The notes beneath the pieces were generated by a model, which was not told where the DNA came from, did no database searches, and saw nothing but the letters and a program-made list of their open reading frames with translations. Below are positions 56,657 through 64,000 of a stretch of 64,000 nt of DNA, in pieces (the first letter of the stretch is position 1; every line of letters begins with the position of its first letter). The position numbers were made by a program, and so were the translations under genes. The DNA is from Dipteris shenzhenensis (taxonomy: Eukaryota > Polypodiophyta > Polypodiopsida > Gleicheniales), in NCBI GenBank assembly GCA_047967505.1, contig CM106540.1. The stretch is one strand, 5' to 3'.

Positions 56657-58267
56657 TTGCAATCTATTGATGCTCATCTTCAATGTATGCACCTTCGAAG
56701 CTTTAGCAGCATTGATTACTTGAGGGTGAATGTTCATCCAACAGCGTTGGTGCTTTGTCAGCAGTTGGCAATGGGATCAGCAATGGAGTTTTTGGTTGAG
56801 CATCGAGAGCTAACCATTCAGTTGTTTTTGCCGATGGATGGAGGATTGTTTGTGCAACCAACTTGTTCAGCAGAGGCGATGTTGGCTGAGTTTGGAACTC
56901 CTTCTAGAGGAGAGTACAAGCTCAATTCATGCAAGGATTTTTAGGTTTAGGACTTGTATCACTAGGTTCTAGAGTCTGTGGTTTTGCAGGCAAAGACTTA
57001 TACGATCACTCCCCGGTCTCGTGGGATGATCGCAGTGGCCGAGCAGCAAGTAGTGCCATGGGCACGTATTCTCAAGGAGCGGATACATGCAGGGGCTCAG
57101 AGGGTGGCATCGGCAGTTGATAAGAAGCAAGTGAACTCAAAGATTGGTCAAATTTGGAGATCTTGTTTCCTTTACAGCTTGACTCTAGTGTGCCTCCACG
57201 GAATACGGCCTTAATTCTTACCCTTGAGCCCAAAGGACCTTTTTAGGAGGAGGCTAAAGGTTTAGCTAGTCGAGCATCCAAGAAGAAGAAATGTAAAAGG
57301 CCTCATATTACTCATGGAGTGGTTTCTTCTCTTGCGCCCCTTACTCCTCATGCAGGTGGGATGGAGTGTTTGTTCTACAGTGGGGTGGATTCAACTTAGA
57401 TCAGGGTTATGCCTCCACCTCCACCACCAATCATGGCAGAAAGGGTGACGGTTTCAGTGGCCCCTATGTCCATTGAGATGGGTGTTTCCGGAATCAGTCC
57501 TATGGTGGGGGGATCACTCACTGAAAGGTGGTTGGAGCAGCTTCAATGCATAGCAATGACCATTGCGGTGGTGGTGGTGTTTGAAGTAGTGCGGATGTCT
57601 ATAACAGAAGAGCTAGCGGTGGTCTTTGAGCCTAGGGTAGTTTCTTTGATGCCCTCAACTGGAGTGTCTTTTTTATCATAGCCAATGAATGTGCAGCTAC
57701 AGTTCTATGCTCAGTTACTCACTTGCCTTGCAACACAGTGTTCTGTGGGAAGCAATCCATCAAGAGTGACTAGTTTGGAATCGGAGGTCATTCAATTGCA
57801 GAATGAGAATGAAGTCTTGCCGAGTCAGCAGACACAAATGTGGCAACTGGAGGATAGGGTTGTAGTTCTGGAAGCACAGGTGCAGGTTGTGGAAGCACAC
57901 TTGGCGACCACTCAATAGTTACATTCAAAGTATGTGATCAGCATTTAGAACAAATTATTATGCCAACGTACTACTAATGTACTGGCTGAGTATTTGTGGG
58001 CTTTTCTTGGTCATGTCAGTGTCAATATGGAGCAGATGGGTTCGCTCCTTAATGCTCTCCAAGGGGATGTTTGTGTAGAATGGGATGAACAAATTGCACG
58101 CTAGCACAAGGTGGTGGTTCCATAAACATGTTGGAAGATGGTTCTACAACAATGCCGACCCGAAACGGATGGGGATGCGGGTGTTGGTGCAAGGTCTGCT
58201 AGACCGCAAAGTGCTCCGCAAGTGCAAATAGTGTCTGGATTGATGGGTTCTAGTAATTTTGCATGAA
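56657..58267 (+). pseudogene. Long TAG-interrupted ORF with coiled coil, downstream of gypsy integrase
   Basis: One reading frame can be followed for ~530 codons with a single frameshift near 57135. Blocks are LRVNVHPTALVLCQQLAMGS, LESVVLQAKTYTITPRSRGM, QRVASAVDKKQVNSK, then (shifted) NLEILFPLQLDSSVPPRNTA, SRASKKKKCKRPHITHG, PPPPPPIMAERVTVSVAPMS, and a heptad region SRVTSLESEVIQLQNENEVL with QLEDRVVVLEAQVQVVEAHL. Nine internal stops are TAG and one is TAA. Most neighbours are Gln-rich, so CAG to TAG is likely. No enzyme motif or zinc knuckle is visible. It may be gag of another copy or a third ORF following pol. The product is unknown. Confidence 0.45.
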
Positions 58268-60008
58268 CATCCCATAATGGCCTTCCATCAGCACTGGTTA
58301 TTTCTCCCGCAATGGGATTTCGTCAAAGGAAATAGACATTGGTGAGTAAGTTGCCACTCGTACTCCAATTGGTTCTAAACCAATTCTCAAGAAAAGCATC
58401 TGGAGGACATGGACCATGCAAATACCCAACAAGATCCTACGATTCAAGCCATTCGACAGATTCATCAGGTAGATCTTTGTCAACCTATGCAAAGATAGCT
58501 TTACCTAGTTAAGTAGGTGTCCTCTCTCTTGGAAGGTTTGAGCTCGACTTTTGAATGCCTCGTGGAGCTTCAGCTGCTTGGTTTCCTGATTCTTAGTTTA
58601 ATAATCAATACTTCATTTAATAATTATTTTGTTAGTGCTTTTGTGACTAGTTTGGCAATACTTAAGCAGTGGGTTTATATATTTTTTTGCTTTCCTTCTA
58701 CTTTTGGAGTTCTTTGCATGGGCTATGCAAGTGTATCATGTGCTTTGTGACGATTTTCAGGGAGTGCTTTGTATATTTATTGGTAGTGCTTTGTTCTTGC
58801 ATTGTCTATGCATGACTACATTTATTAAATGTGTTCTTGCATTAGTTTGCACGTGTTTTTTCCACTGGGATAAAATCTCAGTTTGAAATTTGGCATATTC
58901 TTTGGATGCAATCTTTGTTGATAATTCACAGGCAGGATCATTAGACAAGCTTGGAGTACTTGGACATGCAGGATCATTGTTTGCTTGGGTATAGCCATTT
59001 TTGCTGAGGTTTAGGGACTTTTCTATATATAGGTACCTTGCATGACCCATAACTTATGCATTGCTCAATGGAATTCGGAAAACTTTGTCTTGAAGTTGTA
59101 GTTCACATTCCAACTTGAACATGAGAGCAAAAAATTATGGAATAAGGATTTGAGACCATTAAAGCGTTATAAGTGCTATGTTGCATGTGAAGCATGCATC
59201 CTAAAGACTATAGGATGTAGCAATTTATTCAAAAACATCCAAATTTTGTTCTATATAAACATGCAACCAAGTAATCAATCTAAAGCACACTACATGAGCT
59301 TCTCCTCAACCCAAGGACACACCTAAATGAAATCATTATGCATGGGTTAATGGGCCTCCAATGTTGTGCTAAAGTGATGCATACCCACTTGAGGGCATGC
59401 TCCATAGCTTTTTTTTTATTTGTTGAAAACCAAAATGGATTGAAAATTTGGAATCCAAACTATTGGTACTAGTGCATGGTGGTCTTAATTCATTGATAGT
59501 TGTTGGTATTAGTATCTAGATTTACCCTAAAATGGAAGGAGTTGAAAAAGTGCAATTTGTGCATGTGAAACTATATTTTAATAAATCCAACACTATTTAC
59601 AATTTTGAATTGTTTATTTTTCCATGCACTTGCTTTCTATATGGCTCATAAGCATGATAAAGGTCATTGCATTTAATAATATGCCCTTTGGCCTATTTGT
59701 GTTTTGAAGCATTTTAGGCCACATTGCACTTGTTTGGGATATCTAATTCTACTGACGTGTATCGCCAGAGGGGGGAAAAGCTGACGGTTGAAATTTGCTA
59801 TTCTCATGAATTTTGAATTTTCACACCTCTTGCCCATCAAATATTAGAAGATTTAAGTACCTACAACCTACCCCCATCCTACAAACACCCTACAACCTGC
59901 ACACACCTTGACATGACCTTGCGCAGACTTTGGTTTGCCATTGTCTTCTTTCGAGTAAGTTGTCTTCTATTCTTTGCTTACCTCACTCGTCTTTCATTAA
60001 TCATCACC
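58268..60008. other. Long spacer without recognised gene
   Basis: AT-rich and low in coding potential. The frames at 58517-58886 (plus) and 58757-59050 (minus) are hydrophobic or low-complexity and show no family. It may contain the 3' end of the gypsy element, but no LTR pair is visible. Confidence 0.45.
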
Positions 60009-60188
60009 ATGGCAACATGTAGCTTGCCATGGCTTACAAGAGAAGCAAATGATAGATGAGCTAAAAAGCTTGGTTAGGGCACAAGGAATAGAAGACTTCT
60101 TGCAGAGCAACAGTAGGAAGCAGTTGTTGCAGATGCATGCATTCGATCATTGCCATCAAAGCAAAGAAAGCAACCTGTGATGTCATGA
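60009..60188 (+). pseudogene. Possible short gene relic
   Basis: From ATG at 60009 the frame reads MATCSLPWLTREANDR, TGA, AKKLG, TAG, GTRNRRLLAEQQ, TAG, EAVVADACIRSLPSKQRKQP. The stops fit CGA to TGA and CAG to TAG changes, and the text between them is protein-like and basic. No family is recognised. The next frame, at 60313-60537, has no recognisable feature. Confidence 0.2.
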
Positions 60189-60542
60189 TTGGTGGTAGCA
60201 TTCAAGGAAGCAACATCATGCCATTCAGATAAATACCATTCTTGAGTCTTCACAAGCTTTAGCCTACACTCTAAAGTTCATAGAGTGAGAACTGTACCAA
60301 CACCTTGTCTTTTTGTGCCAAAACGTCACCACTATTGTAATGACTTTTGCACTTAGGATGTCTCTCCTTTTCTTACATTTTGCTGAAGCCATAGACTACT
60401 CAGATCGGAATGATCAGCATTGCTTCCACTCTTTGTGCATCTCTCAAGAGTTTCTGCAAATAACAAGGACATATGTAGAAAGCAGACGGGATTCAAGATG
60501 TTTGATGAGCACATCATGCATGGTTGATACAATGTAGGTCAG

Positions 60543-61197
60543 TGGTTGCCTAAACTATCCCAGTGGCTGCTTGTGATTGAGCTTTGGGATAGTGTACTTG
60601 TTTCATTTCTTGATACAATGCATGTTAGTGGTTTCCTAAACCAGCCCAATGGTGGTTTGTGATTGAGCTCTAGGATAGTTTACCAGGCTGGCCTAAACTT
60701 AATGTGATTGTCCTAAACCAGCCCGATGGTTGGAATATCATGCAATCGTGTGGCTGGTTCAGCTCAAACACTAGATCCAAGCTTGAATATGATTATCTTA
60801 AACCAGCTCAATGGTTGGAACATCATGTAATTGTGGTTGGGTCAACTCAAACACCAATTATGTGATTGTCCTAAACCAACCCGGTGGTTGGAATATCATG
60901 CAACCGTGTGGGTAGCTCAGCTCAAACACCAAAACCATGTTGGATTGGACTTAATGTGATTGTTGTCCTAAACTAGCCCGGTGGTTGGAACATCATGCAA
61001 TCATGGTTGGGTCACCTCAAACACCAGTTATGTGATTGTCCTAAACCAACCCAGTGGTTGGAATATCATGGAACCGTGTGGATGGTTCAACTCAAACACC
61101 AAAGCCAGGTTGGCTTGGACTTAATGTGATTGTCCTAAACCAGCTCAATGGTTGGAACATCATGCAATCATGATTGGGTTAGCTCAAACACCAGTTA
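60543..61197. repeat. Bimodal tandem repeat with CCTAAACCAGCCCGATGG core
   Basis: Core copies start near 60714, 60809, 60870, 60969, 61040 and 61134. Spacings alternate long and short (95, 61, 99, 71, 94 bp), so the real unit is a dimer of ~160-170 bp. Each core is followed by TTGGAAYATCATGCAAYCRTG and later by CTCAAACACCA. Two more diverged cores lie at ~60550-60665. Confidence 0.85.
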
Positions 61198-61570
61198 AGG
61201 CTAGAGGAGGTACGCACTGGGCAAAGGAGGTAGACACTGGCAACAAAATGCATTTTTGCTGGTTTAGGATTACCTGCAACCCCTACAAAATATAACCTTT
61301 AGTAAATCCCAAACAACCACCGTGCTTGTTTCAGTAAATCCCAATCAATAAATCCCAAACAAGGGAAAATGTAAATCCCAAACAGTACACTAATCCCAAA
61401 CAACCACTGAGCTTGTTTTAGTGATAATGACTGTGCATGAGGGACCATCTAATTCATAGGTTCAAATTACCATTCAGTCGGAATCAAACTGTAATAACAA
61501 TGATTGTGCATGAGGGACCATCTAGTTCATAGGCTCAGATTAGCATTGAGCCAAACTGTAATAATAATAA
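61193..61570. repeat. Long direct repeat, copy 1
   Basis: Begins AGTTAAGGCTAGAGGAGGTA and includes TTTAGTAAATCCCAAACAAC and GTGCATGAGGGACCATCTA. It is repeated in the same orientation at 62644-62990 with scattered differences and small indels. Within each copy the word AAATCCCAAAC and a ~75-bp GAGGGACCATCTAATTCATAGG unit recur. Confidence 0.85.
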
Positions 61571-62129
61571 CTTTGCATCTAGTTCACAAGCGTAGATTAG
61601 CATTCAGTCAATTTATCAGGGTGTAATAACAATAATTTAGAATGAGAACTAGCATTAAGTTGAGATAGACTGTAAGAACACATCACACGATTAGAATTAC
61701 CATCTAATCGCATGTCATGAGTGAAGCAGTCATAACAAAATAGAACCTTTGAATCCAACTAAATGCAAAATTTTCAAATTATAAGGTCTAGCTGAGTGAA
61801 GCAATCGTATCCAAGGACGTATAAATGGTGAATTATTTCTTTAAAACTCAAGTTATATAGAAAATCCAAATGTATAGTCAGCCCTTAAAGTTATATACCC
61901 AGGTAGTATACAACCAAGTTTTACTCTTCTACATTTTGAAAAGAGACCACCATCGTATCTAAGTATGGATAAATACAAAGACAAATTACTCTTTTTTGTT
62001 CCAAAGAAGACAATTTACGACTTAACTCAAGTTCTATTGAAAAGCCGACTGTATTAGAGGGGTGGTCAGCCCCTAAAAAGGTCTCGAGTAATATATATCC
62101 AAGGTTACAAGAGATAAAGTCTAAGATCT

Positions 62130-62414
62130 TTAAAGGACTTTATATTTATGCAAGGATTCCAAGATGCAGGCTCGACACTTCGCACAGTGGGAGCCTTCAG
62201 CAACATACTTTGCAAACTGTGGGTTCTTATAGTTTTGAAGGCCTTCCCATAGTTCCTCATGCAATATGACCATCTTGTGAATGACACTCTTGGGAACTCT
62301 ACGTTGCTCCTCCAAGTGATCAATCTCATCTACGACAATCTTGGATTGTCGAGGGACCCCTTGTGAAATGGCTTCATCAAGCTCAGGACAAGAAGTAGGA
62401 GTGTGGCTTTCCAT
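62130..62414 (-). CDS. Hypothetical 94-residue protein or exon
   Basis: Open from ATG at 62414 (MESHTPTSCPELDEAISQGV) to TAG. The text is protein-like: IVVDEIDHLEEQRRVPKSVI, then MVILHEELWEGLQNYKNPQF, then HCAKCRACILESL with three Cys spaced CxxCxxxC. Composition is mixed and helical, not low complexity, so it may be a real exon or captured gene piece. I do not recognise a family. It sits between two long direct repeats, which suggests it is part of a mobile unit. Confidence 0.35.
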   Translation of the reverse strand: MESHTPTSCPELDEAISQGVPRQSKIVVDEIDHLEEQRRVPKSVIHKMVILHEELWEGLQNYKNPQFAKYVAEGSHCAKCRACILESLHKYKVL

Positions 62415-62643
62415 CTCTATTCCTCCGCTGTTCCTTCACTCGAGACCTGTCAAGTTTTTAAACTAGTTTGCTCTCCTGCTATCCAAGATGTAATTGTTCA
62501 CATATTCTAGAATCTATCAACTCAAGCCGTCTTGACATGCTCAAAGATGTAATCCAGTGAGATCTTCGCCATCTTTGAAGACCGGTTAACCAATAGATTC
62601 CCCACACATTACATTGATGAATATGATAGGTCAGTTATATGAT

Positions 62644-62990
62644 AGTTAAGGCTAGAGGAGGTAGGCACTAGCAATGAAGTGCATTTTTGTTGGTTTAGGA
62701 TTAACTGCAACCCCCACAAAATATAATCTTTAGTAAATCCCAAACAACCACTGTGCTTGTTTTAATAAATCCCAAACAAGGAAAAATATAAATCCCAAAT
62801 AGTATATTAATCCCAAACAGCCACCAAGCTTGTTTTAGTGACAATTACCGTGCATGAGGGACCGACTAATTCATAGGTTCATATTAGCATTCAATTGGAA
62901 TCAAACTGTAATAACAATGATTGTGAAAGAGGGACCATCTAATTCATAGGCTCAGATTAGCTTTAAGCCAGAATTAGACTGTAATAACAA
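62644..62990. repeat. Long direct repeat, copy 2
   Basis: Second copy of the 61193-61570 repeat. The pair flanks ~1.07 kb that contains the 94-codon ORF at 62130-62414. The ends do not show TG...CA, so an LTR is not demonstrated. Confidence 0.85.
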
Positions 62991-63139
62991 AGCTGTAGGT
63001 TTCAAAAAAAGAAGCAGGATTGGCAGTTATAGTGTCTTTGTTAGTTACGCATCATGAACGTTGGATGTCATTTTTATTTTTAAATTTACACTCCTGAACA
63101 ATCTCACAATCAGTTTGAAAGATGCTTTTACAAGCACTA

Positions 63140-63169
63140 AAAAAGTAGTGTCCATGGACACTACTTTTT
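63140..63169. repeat. Perfect 30-bp palindrome
   Basis: Left arm AAAAAGTAGTGTCCA (63140-63154) and right arm TGGACACTACTTTTT (63155-63169) are exact reverse complements with no loop. The symmetry extends outward with one extra A (ACTA...TAGT). It can extrude as a hairpin or cruciform, and may be the remnant of a tiny foldback element. Confidence 0.9.
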
Positions 63170-63384
63170 AGTCTAGCCAAATGTGCTACCAGCCTATACT
63201 CTTTATTTGTTAATTACTTATAACTCAATAGTACTAAATAATAATGTTTGCTATTTGAAGTCAGGTATTATAGAGAGACAAACCATATGTCTAAATAGAG
63301 TGATTAAACAATATTGTTTACTAATAATTAGTACTACACGTGTGATGTTTGAAATTAGTCAAAATAGAGAGACTAAATAGTATT

Positions 63385-63545
63385 GTTTATTACTAATTAG
63401 TACTTAGTACTAATTAGTACTTAGTACTAATTAGCACTATTTGGCATTTAGTACTAATTAGTACTATTCAATAGTAAATAACATTTAGTACTATTTAGTA
63501 CTATTTGCCATTTAGCACTATTTAGCATTGAGTACTAGTTAGCAC
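63385..63545. repeat. TTAGTACTA-type simple repeat array
   Basis: Short degenerate units of TTAGTACTAATTAG, TTAGTACTATT and TTAGCACTATT occur head to tail. The array resumes after the MITE (GCACTTAGTACTAC at 63781), showing that the MITE split it. Confidence 0.85.
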
Positions 63546-63776
63546 CTCAGGGGGGTCACTCATCATATGTAACCCTATCATGTGAGTTCAACATAAGGAT
63601 ATTTTTCATTTCTAAAATTTATAAAAATTAATTTACATAATAATTTCATAAAAAAATTACAGATTTGTATAGAAAAAGGGTACATTTTATTAATGAAAAT
63701 TTTACAGATAAGGGAGTTTTTAATATGCCTTGAACACACATGATATAGAGGGTTTATACATAGTGACCCCCCCGAG
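63546..63776. mobile_element. hAT-like MITE, 231 bp, 8-bp TSD GTTAGCAC
   Basis: Ends are CTCAGGGGGGTCACT on the left and, reverse-complemented, CTCGGGGGGGTCACT on the right. An imperfect inverted repeat extends ~45 bp inward (ATCATGTGAGTTCAA versus ATCATGTGTGTTCAA). It is flanked by GTTAGCAC at 63538-63545 and 63777-63784. An 8-bp duplication and short G-rich termini fit hAT elements. The interior is AT-rich and encodes nothing. The flank is itself a TTAGCAC-rich repeat, so the duplication could partly be chance. Confidence 0.7.
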
Positions 63777-63784
63777 GTTAGCAC

Positions 63785-64000
63785 TTAGTACTACTTGGCA
63801 CACTACCAACTAGGGTACATGCAAGTGCCAGAAGACATTCCATGACTAACCGCACTGAGGGTAGATGGAGCATTTCCCGGGGTAGCCCACTCTCAGGTTG
63901 CAGGGCCCGTTTGGAGCCCTAGATGATCCCGGATGGCTCCTCTGGGCCAAATGGTTAGTTGCTCTATTCTGCGCCACGGTTCTAACGTGTGGTCAGTGGC
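63785..64000. other. GC-richer tail of window, unassigned
   Basis: The remaining sequence is richer in GC and CpG (CAGGGCCCGTTTGGAGCCCT, GATCCCGGATGG) than the preceding 5 kb. I see no ORF or RNA gene. It may begin another element that continues beyond the window. Confidence 0.3.

Noticed and set aside
56657-58267. TAG reassigned to Gln, programmed readthrough or RNA editing
   Set aside because: TAG also replaces Trp codons, TGA and TAA occur too, and frameshifts coexist. Decay of methylated cytosine explains it more simply; editing of this kind is known from organelles, and this is nuclear-type sequence.
61193-62990. LTR retrotransposon with ~350-bp LTRs
   Set aside because: No TG...CA ends, primer site, polypurine tract or target duplication could be identified; kept only as direct repeats.
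1-64000. rRNA, tRNA or snoRNA genes
   Set aside because: I looked for conserved tRNA A/B boxes and rRNA cores and saw none beyond the short tRNA-complementary primer sites. A covariance-model search (tRNAscan/Infernal) would be decisive.

Overview
The window looks like nuclear DNA of a land plant with a large, repeat-rich genome. The evidence is Ty1/copia elements primed by initiator-Met tRNA (TGGTATCAGAGCC-type sites), Ty3/gypsy fragments, a TNP1/En-Spm-like domain, and plant-style GT-AG exons. A non-seed plant such as a fern is my guess, not something the sequence proves. I see no rRNA, tRNA, CRISPR or clearly functional single-copy host gene. Almost everything is satellite DNA or decayed mobile elements.

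Layout. 1-862 (minus): N-terminal half of a protein I place in the DUF7869-like, transposase-like superfamily, cut off by the window edge and by satellite DNA. 862-25170: about 22 kb of a ~182-bp satellite in trimeric (A-B-C, ~546 bp) higher-order repeats. These are grouped into larger duplicated blocks and interrupted at 5088-7121 by a truncated copia element (C1: LTR, primer site, gag, start of protease). 25171-28565: a degenerate Ulp1/C48-protease-like gene whose catalytic-domain exons are tandemly duplicated (period ~804 bp), then two short hypothetical exons. 29109-35040 (minus): scrambled gypsy material (integrase, a lone protease piece, proline-rich and coiled-coil gag-like ORFs) with minisatellites. 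35293-35775: a 19-bp minisatellite and a purine-only tract.

35800-48603 is a nest. Copia A2 (minus) was entered by copia A1 (plus, 38767-44634, same family, TSD ATACC) and by copia B1 (minus, LTR start 37723). 49230-53577 (minus): a candidate DNA transposon made of an ORF with two TNP1-like repeats, a broken DUF7869-like transposase-like gene, and six 36-bp repeats upstream. 53734-55754: copia B2, a gag-only deletion derivative. 55755-58270: gypsy integrase remnant followed by a ~530-codon Q-rich/coiled-coil reading frame interrupted almost only by TAG. 58.3-64 kb: gene-poor, with tandem repeats, long direct repeats around a 94-aa ORF, a perfect 30-bp palindrome, and a hAT-like MITE with an 8-bp target duplication.

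The genes do not form a pathway; they record successive insertions and decay. Internal stops are mostly TAG at positions where relatives have Gln or Trp, which fits methylated-cytosine decay in silenced repeats. The most novel-looking item is the 49-53.6 kb element, which combines TNP1-like repeats, a DUF7869-type protein and regularly shaped upstream repeats.
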